From Fen-1273 sp035516035 (GTDB lineage Bacteria > Bacteroidota > Ignavibacteria > UBA10030 > UBA6906), in the NCBI GenBank assembly GCA_035516035.1, contig DATJAS010000044.1:1-64000 (forward strand): a DNA stretch of 64,000 nucleotides. The letters run 5' to 3'. Positions 35,761-43,801 of the stretch are shown here, in pieces. The position numbers and the translations under genes were made by a program. Under the pieces are notes generated by a model. The model was not told where the DNA came from, searched no databases, and saw only the letters and a program-made list of their open reading frames with translations. Positions within the stretch are counted from its first letter, which is position 1; each line of letters starts with the position of its first letter.

Positions 35761-36282
35761 CTAGAAGAAGTGGAAATAGCCCATGACGATCGATGTCTTC
35801 AGCGTGTCGATGATCTCGTCCGATCCGGGTGGCGGGAATGTCCTCCAGGTTCTCATGTCCAGGCGCTTGAGATACGTCCTGTACGAGACGCTCTTGCTGA
35901 GGTCGTTGGTGTCGACGTACGAGACCGCGAACGTGGTCATGTAGCGGCGATCCGATCCCCCCGCCGTCTTCTCATCGGAGTAGCCGTTCAGGTCGTCGAA
36001 GTCGTTGAATGTATCCATCGTTGTTTCACCGGGTTCGGGGCCGGGTGGATACGTCAGTGCGAGGGGACTTGTGAGCGCGACGTCGGAAGTGTCAGTGACC
36101 TGGTCGAACGCCAGACCGTTGGCAAACTCGATGTAAGAAGTGGCGATCGTCGTTGCCAGTATGCCATCCTGCCCGCCGGAGATGTCCTGCCCCGTGCGGT
36201 CGAGCGAAGAATATACGCCCTTGAGTATTGTCGTCAGGAGTATGAACGCGGCTATCGAGAGTAGCGTCTGCCCGGTCGTCAT
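35761..36282 (-). CDS. Membrane-anchored pilin-like protein, first of three
   Basis: A 173-residue protein with an N-terminal helix (TLLSIAAFILLTTILKGVY) and a small soluble domain with a DFDDLNGYSDE turn. It resembles type IV pilin-like (PilV-type) proteins in layout only. Ribosome site GGAGGGGGGAC lies upstream. The 127 bases before it are AT-rich; I could not identify a promoter of the type seen elsewhere. Confidence 0.6.
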   Translation of the reverse strand: MTTGQTLLSIAAFILLTTILKGVYSSLDRTGQDISGGQDGILATTIATSYIEFANGLAFDQVTDTSDVALTSPLALTYPPGPEPGETTMDTFNDFDDLNGYSDEKTAGGSDRRYMTTFAVSYVDTNDLSKSVSYRTYLKRLDMRTWRTFPPPGSDEIIDTLKTSIVMGYFHFF

Positions 36283-36409
36283 CAGCGGGTCCCCCCTCCG
36301 GAAATCTCCTCAACGACACGAATTAGCAAAATAATACGAAATTAATTTGTCATATTTCGGTGATGTACCTCACAAAAAATCTGATAATTTGGCATATGTG
36401 TTCTTCGGT

Positions 36410-38242
36410 TCATTCCAAAATCCTCATAATTCCCTCAATTCGGCCCATTGGGGCTGAAAGCTGGACTCCAGCCACATTTCCCTTAATATGGTGGTACGTT
36501 TCCCGCGCGATTTTGACCCCTTCTGCAAACCCCTCTTCTTTCGTCGTCGTTTTCCTCATTCTCTCCATAATCTCCGGGGGCACAGATGCGCCCGGAACCT
36601 CGTTGTTCATGAACTCCGCGTTTCTGTATGAGACCAGCGGCCATATGCCGCAGATCAGCGGCACATTCACCCCTTCGATCCTCTTCATGAACTCCTCGAG
36701 TATGCGAATGTCGAACACGGGCTGCGTGATTACGTACTCGGCCCCCGCTTCGATCTTCCATTGGAGCCGCCTCAGCTCTTCGTCGAGATTGATCGCCCCC
36801 GGGTTCACGCCGACGCCGATCGAGAATCCGGTCGGATCGCCGATAGGGTTCCCGGCCAGGTCGAGCCCGTGGTTGAGGCGGTTGATGACGTTTGTCAAAC
36901 CGATCGCGTCCACGTCGAACACGGCGGTGGCGCTCGGGTAATTCCCCAGCTTCGGCGGGTCACCCGTGATGGCCAGGATATTCCTCAGGCCCAGCGCCCA
37001 CGCCCCAAGGAGATCGGATTGCATCCCGATCACGTTCCGGTCCCGGCAGGCAATGTGGAGCACGGTTTCGATGCCCACGTCCCTCTGGATGATCGACGCC
37101 ATCGCCAGCGCGGACATCCGCGCGGAGGCCCGCGGTCCGTCGGGAATATTGATGGCATCGATGCCGAACTGGTGGAGCCGCCGCGCCTTTTCCACCTCGC
37201 GCGCGGGTGAGACCCCCTTCGGGGAGACCAGCTCTGTCAGGACAACAAACTCTCCCCTGACGAGCTTCGTTGCGAAGCGGGACTTCTCCGTCTTCTGGAA
37301 GACGCGTACCGCCTCAGGCGCCTTGACCTCGAAACTGACCCCTTTCATGTCCATCCGCTTCACGGGCTGGAGAGCCCGAACGGCCCGCCGGATCGCGCGG
37401 ATATGGTCGGGATTCGTTCCGCAGCACCCCCCGACGATCGTCGCGCCCGTCTGGATGAACCTCTTGGCATACTCCGCCATGTACTCCGGGGACGTCATGT
37501 AGATGTTCCGCCCGCCGATGTTCTGGGGGAGCCCCGCGTTCGGCTGCACCGACATCGGGAGCGCGGTCAGCGTCTTCAGCGTCTCGAGCGCGTCAAGCAT
37601 GGCGCGGGGGCCGACCGAGCAATTGAGACCGATCGTGTCGATCCCGGAGCTCCCCACCCCCTTGACGAAACTCTCCAGCGTGGCGCCGCTGAGGAGGTTT
37701 CCGTCATCGTTAATCGTGACCTGGGCCATGAGCGGGATATCGGGGTTCAGTTCCCGCACGGCCTGAATCGCCTGCGCCAGCTCCGCCACGAGCGAGAACG
37801 TCTCCAGTATCACAATGTCCACACCTCCCTCCAGGAGGCCTGCGGCCTGCTCCCGGAATGCCTCGCGCGCCTCGCCGTAGGAGAGCTTGCCGAGGGGCTC
37901 GATCTGGACACCGAGGGGACCCATCGACCCGGCCACGAGCACCTGGTCTCCGGCTGCAGCACGGGCGAGCTGCGCCCCTTTCACGTTGATATCCCTGACG
38001 CGTGGCTCCAGCCCGTGGGGGGCGAGCTTGAACCGGTTTGCGCCGAACGTGTTCGTCTCGATGACGTCCGCCCCCGCCCCGATGTAATCGCGGTGCACCT
38101 CCGAGACGATGTCAGGGTTCGTGAGGTTTAGCTCGTCGAAACAGGTGTTGATGTAGATCCCCTTCTGGTAGAGGTACGTGCCTACCCCTCCGTCGAAGAC
38201 GAGGACTTCGTTACTCTGGAGCCGTTCCCTGAAGCCTTTCAT
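36410..38242 (-). CDS. Bifunctional homocysteine S-methyltransferase / methylenetetrahydrofolate reductase
   Basis: A 610-residue fusion. Residues 1-300 form a zinc-dependent homocysteine methyltransferase domain: VFDGGVGTYLYQKG, ETNTFGANRFKL, and zinc cysteines near 208 (GLNCSVGP) and 272-273 (VGGCCGTNPDHI). Residues about 330-610 form an MTHFR domain (LVELVSPKG, ILAITGDPP, GAEYVITQPVFD). This architecture is known from other bacteria (YitJ type). It would make methyl-THF and use a methyl donor for methionine synthesis. No cobalamin domain is present. Confidence 0.92.
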   Translation of the reverse strand: MKGFRERLQSNEVLVFDGGVGTYLYQKGIYINTCFDELNLTNPDIVSEVHRDYIGAGADVIETNTFGANRFKLAPHGLEPRVRDINVKGAQLARAAAGDQVLVAGSMGPLGVQIEPLGKLSYGEAREAFREQAAGLLEGGVDIVILETFSLVAELAQAIQAVRELNPDIPLMAQVTINDDGNLLSGATLESFVKGVGSSGIDTIGLNCSVGPRAMLDALETLKTLTALPMSVQPNAGLPQNIGGRNIYMTSPEYMAEYAKRFIQTGATIVGGCCGTNPDHIRAIRRAVRALQPVKRMDMKGVSFEVKAPEAVRVFQKTEKSRFATKLVRGEFVVLTELVSPKGVSPAREVEKARRLHQFGIDAINIPDGPRASARMSALAMASIIQRDVGIETVLHIACRDRNVIGMQSDLLGAWALGLRNILAITGDPPKLGNYPSATAVFDVDAIGLTNVINRLNHGLDLAGNPIGDPTGFSIGVGVNPGAINLDEELRRLQWKIEAGAEYVITQPVFDIRILEEFMKRIEGVNVPLICGIWPLVSYRNAEFMNNEVPGASVPPEIMERMRKTTTKEEGFAEGVKIARETYHHIKGNVAGVQLSAPMGRIEGIMRILE

Positions 38243-38320
38243 TGATCAGTCGTGTTGTCTGTTGGCATGAGGTGGAGACATGATACGCATTTTCCGGTTC
38301 CTCCCAAAATGGCAGATTTC

Positions 38321-38349
38321 TTGATTCTCCAGGCCGAAATCTCTATATA
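38321..38349 (+). promoter_or_regulatory. Sigma-70-like promoter for the amidoligase operon
   Basis: TTGATT (38321-38326), 17-base spacer, TATATA (38344-38349). Predicted start near 38356, 27 bases before the esterase ATG; no ribosome site is obvious in the leader. Confidence 0.6.
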
Positions 38350-38382
38350 TAGGCCCATGCTTCGTTCGCCTGTCCGGTCGTC

Positions 38383-39099
38383 ATGAACCGGGAATATCAC
38401 ACCTGGACGAGTCCCTCGCTGGGGCACCAGATGGAGATCCTCGTCTTCGGCCACGCGGGGGTGCCCCTCCTCGTGTTCCCGACTTCGAAGGGAAGGTTCT
38501 TCGACTACGAGGAGAGGGGGATGGTAGGCGCGCTCGCCGGTCCGCTTGCTGGGGGGAGAGTCCAGCTTTTCTGCGTCGACAGCGTGGACGGTGAGAGCTG
38601 GTACAACTACGGAGCGCCCCCACGCGAGCGCGTGGTGCGCCACATGGCCTACGAGCGCTACCTGCTGGATGAGGTCTTCCCGTTTGCCTCCGGGAAGAAC
38701 GGGAGGAATCGCCTGGCCGTCACCGGCTGCTCGTTCGGCGGCTACCACGCCGTCAACATCACGCTCCGCCATCCCGACCGGATCGGATCGTGCATCAGCC
38801 TGGGGGGCGCGTTCGACATCCGCCAGTTCATCGCCGGCTACTATGACGACGACTGCTATTTCAACAACCCGGTGGACTACCTCCCGGGCCTGACCGACGC
38901 CTGGTATCTTGACAGGCTCGCCCATGACGTGACGATAATACTCGCCACCGGCGAGCACGACATCTGCCTCCAGGACAACATCCGCCTGGCGGGAATGCTG
39001 GACGCAAAGGGTTTGCCGCGCGTGCTCGACGTCTGGGGGGACGGAGCCGGGCACGACTGGCCCTGGTGGAGGAGCATGATCGCAAAATTCATCCCCTGA
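38383..39099 (+). CDS. Alpha/beta-hydrolase esterase (COG4947-like)
   Basis: A 238-residue cytosolic esterase of the D-esterase-like alpha/beta fold. The triad is visible: S117 in TGCSFGGYHA, D193 in GEHDICL and H224 in GAGHDWPWW. The N terminus (SLGHQMEILVFGHAGVPLLVFPTSKG) fits the same subfamily. It opens the operon of ATP-grasp and GCS2-type ligases, where an esterase could release or hydrolyse an ester of the peptide-like product. Product and substrate are unknown. Confidence 0.85.
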   Translation: MNREYHTWTSPSLGHQMEILVFGHAGVPLLVFPTSKGRFFDYEERGMVGALAGPLAGGRVQLFCVDSVDGESWYNYGAPPRERVVRHMAYERYLLDEVFPFASGKNGRNRLAVTGCSFGGYHAVNITLRHPDRIGSCISLGGAFDIRQFIAGYYDDDCYFNNPVDYLPGLTDAWYLDRLAHDVTIILATGEHDICLQDNIRLAGMLDAKGLPRVLDVWGDGAGHDWPWWRSMIAKFIP

Positions 39100-39134
39100 A
39101 TCATGCGCCGGCAAACACACATCACGGAGCTCCC

Positions 39135-40265
39135 ATGAAGCGCATCGGCATACTCTTCGGCATGGAAAACACGTTCCCGGACGCCGTCGTCGCGCGCATC
39201 AACGAAACGTCGGGCGCCGTGAAAGCCGGGGCCGTGAAGCTCGGCGCCACGGACATGGAAGTGCCCTCCGGGTACGACCTGATTATCGACAGGATCTCGC
39301 ATGACATCCCCTACTACAGGTCGTACCTGAAAAACGCCGTGCTCCACGGCGCGATCGTCATCAACAACCCGTTCTGGTGGAGCGCCGACGACAAGTTCTT
39401 CAATTACTCGCTCGCGGCGCAGCTCGGCGTGGCCGTGCCGAAAACGGTGCTTCTCCCTTCGCACCAGCACCCGCCCGAGACGACGTCGCAATCGATGCGC
39501 AACCTCATCTACCCGCTCGACTGGAACGCCGTCTTCCAGACGGTCGGCTTCCCGGCGTTTCTCAAGCCGCACAGTGGTGGGGGATGGAAGCACGTGTACA
39601 AAGTCGCGAACGAGCCGGAGTTCTTCGAAGCATACGATCGCACCGGCGACCTCGTCATGACGCTCCAGGAAGCGATCGAATTCGACGAATACTTCCGCTG
39701 TTACTGCATCGGACGGGAGAAGGTGCACATCATGCGGTACGACCCCCGCCGCCCGCACGAGGAGCGCTACGTGCGGGACGGGCCGCCCGTCGATGCGGCG
39801 CTCGAGCGGCGGATCACGGAGGACTGCCTCACGCTCAACCGCGCGCTCGGGTACGACCTGAACACGGTCGAATTTGCCGTGCGCGGCGGCATCCCCTACG
39901 CGATCGATTTCCTGAACCCTGCACCGGACGCGGACTATCATTCCGTGGGGCCCGACAACTTCGCCTGGATCGTGGACGCCGTCGCGTCCATGGCGATAGC
40001 CCGCGTCACGGGGGGTGGAGGCACTCCGAGGGAGTACCGATGGGCGGAGTTCCTGAAAGGGACCGCCTCCGAGGCGCCCGCGCAGAAGGAACCCGCTCCC
40101 CACAAAAGCTCTGCGGAGAACCCGCCACGGGAAGGATCCGCTGCCCGCAAAAGCTCCGCGGAGAATCCGCTCCGGGAAGAATCCTCCGTGCGCAAAAGCT
40201 CAGCGGCTAAACCGACCCACCGTAAACCCGCCCCGCGCAAGTCGCCGGGGAAGAAGAAGCCATGA
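39135..40265 (+). CDS. ATP-grasp ligase (RimK/D-Ala-D-Ala-ligase-like)
   Basis: A 376-residue ATP-grasp enzyme that would join a carboxylate to an amine through an acyl phosphate. Seen: FPAFLKPHSGGGWKHVYKV (ATP-binding Lys and Gly loop), VMTLQEAIEFDEYFRCYCIG, and the metal end NTVEFAVRG...IDFLNPAPDAD. The start at 39135 has GGAG upstream; the open frame extends further but overlaps the esterase. The last about 65 residues form a basic tail with three copies of a KSSAENPxRE-like unit, absent from ATP-grasp cores. Overlaps the next gene by 4 bp. Confidence 0.85.
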   Translation: MKRIGILFGMENTFPDAVVARINETSGAVKAGAVKLGATDMEVPSGYDLIIDRISHDIPYYRSYLKNAVLHGAIVINNPFWWSADDKFFNYSLAAQLGVAVPKTVLLPSHQHPPETTSQSMRNLIYPLDWNAVFQTVGFPAFLKPHSGGGWKHVYKVANEPEFFEAYDRTGDLVMTLQEAIEFDEYFRCYCIGREKVHIMRYDPRRPHEERYVRDGPPVDAALERRITEDCLTLNRALGYDLNTVEFAVRGGIPYAIDFLNPAPDADYHSVGPDNFAWIVDAVASMAIARVTGGGGTPREYRWAEFLKGTASEAPAQKEPAPHKSSAENPPREGSAARKSSAENPLREESSVRKSSAAKPTHRKPAPRKSPGKKKP

Positions 40266-41371
40266 GCGGCCGGCCGACGTTCACGCTCGGGATCGAGGAG
40301 GAGTTCCAGACAGTCGACCCCGTCACGCGGGATCTGCGCTCCCACATCCAGTCCCAGATCATCGCGCAGGGCAAGATGCGCCTCCAGGAGCGTGTCAAGC
40401 CCGAGATGCACGGCTCCGTGGTCGAGGTCGGCACAGGCATCTGCCACACGATCGCGGAGGCGCGCCAGGAAGTGTGCGAGCTGCGACGGAACATGGTGCG
40501 GCTCGCCGAGGAGAACGGCATCCGACTTGCCGCCGCCGGCACACACCCGTTCGCCGACTGGAAAACGCAGGAGATATTCCCCGACGACCGCTACAGGGTG
40601 ATCGTCGAGGATATGCAGCAGGTGGCGCGCGCAAACCTGATCTTCGGCCTCCACGTCCACGTCGGGATCGAAGACCGCGAGACGACCATACAGCTCATGA
40701 ACGCCGCCCGGTATTTCCTGCCGCACATCCTGGCGCTCTCCGTCAACTCCCCCTTCTGGAAAGGCTACAACACAGGGCTCAAGTCGTACCGGTGCAAGGT
40801 GTTCGACAAGTTCCCACGGACGAACATCCCCGACTATTTCCAGAGCTACGGCGAGTACGAGAACTTCGTCAACCTGCTCATCAAAACGCACTGCATCGAC
40901 AACGCCAAGAAGATCTGGTGGGATCTCCGGCCCCACCCGTTTTTCGGGACGCTCGAGTTCCGGATCTGCGACATTCCCATGCGGGCCGACGAAACGATCG
41001 CGCTCGCCGCGCTCATGCAGGCGGTCGTCGTGAAGCTCTACAACCTCTACTCCGTGAACATGGGGTTCCGGCTCTACCGCCGCGCGCTTCTCATGGAGAA
41101 CAAGTGGCGGGCGAGCAGGTACGGCACAGAGGGGAAGTTAATTGACTTCGGGCGCCAGGAGGAGCTTCCGGCGCGAGAGCTGATCGGCGAGCTGCTGGAG
41201 TTCGTTGACGACGTCGTCGACGGCCTCGGGAGCCGGAAGGAGGTGGAGTACGTCCGGCAGATCCTCCAGGCGGGGACCGGCGCCGAGCGCCAGCTCCGCG
41301 TCTTCGAGAAAACTGGTGACCTCAAGGCGGTCGTCGACTACATTATTGAAGAGACTAAGTATGGATTGTAG
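40262..41371 (+). CDS. Carboxylate-amine ligase, GCS2/YbdK family
   Basis: A 369-residue member of the glutamate-cysteine ligase type 2 family: LGIEEEFQTVDPVTRDL, HGSVVEVGTGIC, GLHVHVG, and TLEFRICDIPM are the family's core motifs. E. coli YbdK makes gamma-glutamylcysteine weakly; most relatives have no known substrate and act in operons with other amide ligases. Here it directly follows an ATP-grasp ligase, overlapping ATGA. Confidence 0.92.
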   Translation: MSGRPTFTLGIEEEFQTVDPVTRDLRSHIQSQIIAQGKMRLQERVKPEMHGSVVEVGTGICHTIAEARQEVCELRRNMVRLAEENGIRLAAAGTHPFADWKTQEIFPDDRYRVIVEDMQQVARANLIFGLHVHVGIEDRETTIQLMNAARYFLPHILALSVNSPFWKGYNTGLKSYRCKVFDKFPRTNIPDYFQSYGEYENFVNLLIKTHCIDNAKKIWWDLRPHPFFGTLEFRICDIPMRADETIALAALMQAVVVKLYNLYSVNMGFRLYRRALLMENKWRASRYGTEGKLIDFGRQEELPARELIGELLEFVDDVVDGLGSRKEVEYVRQILQAGTGAERQLRVFEKTGDLKAVVDYIIEETKYGL

Positions 41372-41383
41372 CACCCGATCCCG

Positions 41384-41513
41384 GTCATTGCGAGGCCGCC
41401 GCAGGCGGCCGAAGCAATCCATGCCATGCCACCGCTGTCATTGTGAGGAGCGCTTTTTGCGACGAAGCAATCTATGACAAGCCCCCGTCATTGCGAGCGA
41501 AGCGAAGCAATCC
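41384..41513. repeat. Three tandem GTCATTGCGAG/GAAGCAATC repeats
   Basis: Direct copies lie at 41384-41420 (core GGCCGCCGCAGGCGGCC palindrome), 41437-41473 (core AGCGCTTTTTGCG) and 41487-41513 (short form GAGCGAAGCGAAGC). All are in the plus orientation. The last copy ends on the base before the ATG of the aminopeptidase gene. They are the only non-coding bases between the ligase and that gene. Confidence 0.85.
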
Positions 41514-42536
41514 ATGCCGACTGATCTCCTGAACATCCCCCTCGACCCCGATCTCCTCCCCGGCGCGCACAACGCGATCGCGGTCTGCCTTGCGGTGCGT
41601 CCCGGAGAGCGGGTCACGCTGATCACGGACGCGGCGTCTGAAGCAATCGGGGCCAGCATCTACCGGGAGATCCTGGGGGCGGGAGCGTCGTGCAGCGTCT
41701 TCCTCCTCGAGGACTTCGGGACGCGCCCCCACAAAACGATGCCAAGGGAAATCCTCGACGAGCTTGGCCGAAGCCAGGTGAGCGTGTACGCCGCCGTCGG
41801 CCAGCCGGGCGAGCTCGGGACGCGGATGGAAATGACCCGCGTGGTGAGCGAGCGGAAGATCCGCCACGCCCACATGATCAACATCAACCGGCGCATCATG
41901 ACCGAGGGGATGCGCGCCGACTTCCGTGCTGTCGATTCGCTCAGCGCGCGCGTGCTTGACGCCGTGCAGGGCGCCTCGCGCATCAGGGCGACGACGCCGC
42001 TGGGAACTGATATCACCGTGGATCTCAGTCCCTCTCTCCGCTGGGTGAAGACGAGCGGTCTCATCAGTCCCGATCACTGGGGAAACCTCCCCGGGGGAGA
42101 GATCTTCACGTGCCCGGGCGCGGTCGAGGGGACGTTCGTCGTGGACGGCGTGGTGGGGGACTATCTCTGCGCGAAGTACGGCGACCTTGCTGCCGCGCCC
42201 CTCACCGTGGAAATCCGTGGGAGCCGGCTCAAAAGCGCTCGCTCGGAGAACCGCGGCCTGGAGCGAGAGTTCTGGGAATACTGCCACGCGGACGGTGAGA
42301 GCGACCGGGTGGGGGAGTTCGCGATCGGCACGAACCTCGCCGTGGATCACGTGATCGGACACATCCTGCAGGACGAGAAGATCCCCGGGGTGCACATCGC
42401 ATTCGGCAACCCGGCGGGAGAGCAAACGGGTGCAAATTGGACGTCGGGCGCACACATTGACGTCGTGGGAACGCGCTTCAGCATATGGGCGGACGAGAGG
42501 CAAATCATGTCGGACGGGAAGTTCGTGCTCTCATGA
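41514..42536 (+). CDS. M29-like (COG2309) aminopeptidase
   Basis: A 340-residue protein with the aminopeptidase T/M29 signature: WGNLPGGEIFTCPGAVEG, GEFAIGTN, DEKIPGVHIAFGNP and SGAHIDVV hold the expected metal-ligand positions. It is shorter than typical M29 enzymes (about 400), mainly at the N terminus. It is probably cytosolic and would trim peptides from the N terminus. The start codon abuts an intergenic repeat and has no clean ribosome site, so translation may be weak or depend on the repeat. Confidence 0.82.
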   Translation: MPTDLLNIPLDPDLLPGAHNAIAVCLAVRPGERVTLITDAASEAIGASIYREILGAGASCSVFLLEDFGTRPHKTMPREILDELGRSQVSVYAAVGQPGELGTRMEMTRVVSERKIRHAHMININRRIMTEGMRADFRAVDSLSARVLDAVQGASRIRATTPLGTDITVDLSPSLRWVKTSGLISPDHWGNLPGGEIFTCPGAVEGTFVVDGVVGDYLCAKYGDLAAAPLTVEIRGSRLKSARSENRGLEREFWEYCHADGESDRVGEFAIGTNLAVDHVIGHILQDEKIPGVHIAFGNPAGEQTGANWTSGAHIDVVGTRFSIWADERQIMSDGKFVLS

Positions 42537-42573
42537 GCTTCTCCGGGCGCTCACGCCACCAGGGGCACATTAG

Positions 42574-43761
42574 ATGATCAGCGAACTGCGAAGCGAATTC
42601 AACAGGCAGTGGACGCCGGAGCGGTACCAGCGGCTCCTTGAGCGGCTCGACGCCCGCTGCGGCACGCATGTCGGATTCCGCGTGTGCGAGACCCCGATAT
42701 TCATCCCCGGCCCGTTAATGCGCGCCATGGAGGAGGGTGGGCGGGAGATCATGGAGCAGCTCGCGGATAGCGCGGAATACCGCTCGGCCTCAGAAGCGGC
42801 GATACCGGAGCGCTACCGCGCCATGCGCGAGGACCCCCACCCGCTCTTTGCTGCCGTCGATTTCGGCATCGAGAGGACCCCCGATGGGAGGCTTCACCCC
42901 AGGCTGATCGAGCTTCAGGGGTTCCCCACGCTCTTCGCGTACCAGCCAGTGCTTTGCCAGGAGTACGGCGCGGTTTACGATATTTCTCCCGATCTCGCCC
43001 AGTACGCGCACGGAATAGACGGCGAGGCGTACGGCCGCCTGTTCCGGTCGGCTGTCCTGGGAAACCGCGCTCCCGAGAACGTCATCCTGATGGAGATCGA
43101 CCCGCTGAAGCAGAAAACATTACCCGATTTCCTGTTGACAACGCGGCTCTGCGGCGTTGCAACCGTCAATATCAGGGAGATCGTGAGGAAAAAAAGGAGG
43201 CTCTACTACAAAAAGGGAGCAACACTGGTTCCGATCGACCGTATCTACAACCGGGTGATTCCTGAGGACCTGGAGAGATCCGGAGCGCGCGCGCCGTTTG
43301 CGTTCTCCGAGGATATCGAGGTCGAGTGGGCCGGCCATCCCAACTGGTTTTTCCGCATGAGCAAGTTCTCGCTTCCCTTCATCGTCCACCCCGCGGTCCC
43401 CGAGACGCTCTTTCTCGATGCGGGGGCGTCGCGCATGGGGGACCCGCGTGAGTGGGTGCTCAAGCCCCTCTATTCCTTTGCCGGGAGCGGCGTGAAAGTC
43501 TCTCCTTCGCGTGCGGACATCGACGCGATCCCGCGCTCGAAACGGCGCGAGTACATACTCCAGAAGCGCGTGGAGTATGCTCCCGTGGTCGAGACTCCCG
43601 CGGGGGGGACGAAAGCGGAGGTGCGGATTCTCTATATCTGGACGGACCGGCCCGTGCCCGTCCTCAACCTTGTCCGGCTCGGACGCGGCGCCCAGATGGG
43701 GGTCGACCACAACAGGACGATGGACTGGGTGGGCGGATCGGCCGGCTTCTGGACCGCATGA
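42574..43761 (+). CDS. ATP-grasp-like protein of unknown substrate
   Basis: A 395-residue soluble protein. The C-terminal third has an ATP-grasp-like pattern: EWVLKPLYSFAGSGVKV (Lys and Gly-rich loop), EYILQKRVEYAPVVETP, then KAEVRILYIW. The first 200 residues are unfamiliar (RVCETPIFIPGPLMRAMEEG, LIELQGFPTLFAYQPVLCQEYG). It resembles the family only in the ATP-binding part, so it may be a divergent or circularly altered ligase. It lies 37 bp after the aminopeptidase gene and would be a third amide-forming enzyme of the operon. Confidence 0.65.
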   Translation: MISELRSEFNRQWTPERYQRLLERLDARCGTHVGFRVCETPIFIPGPLMRAMEEGGREIMEQLADSAEYRSASEAAIPERYRAMREDPHPLFAAVDFGIERTPDGRLHPRLIELQGFPTLFAYQPVLCQEYGAVYDISPDLAQYAHGIDGEAYGRLFRSAVLGNRAPENVILMEIDPLKQKTLPDFLLTTRLCGVATVNIREIVRKKRRLYYKKGATLVPIDRIYNRVIPEDLERSGARAPFAFSEDIEVEWAGHPNWFFRMSKFSLPFIVHPAVPETLFLDAGASRMGDPREWVLKPLYSFAGSGVKVSPSRADIDAIPRSKRREYILQKRVEYAPVVETPAGGTKAEVRILYIWTDRPVPVLNLVRLGRGAQMGVDHNRTMDWVGGSAGFWTA

Positions 43762-43801
43762 TCACCATGACGAGGATAACTCACACATGACCGGAGACCC
43801 C

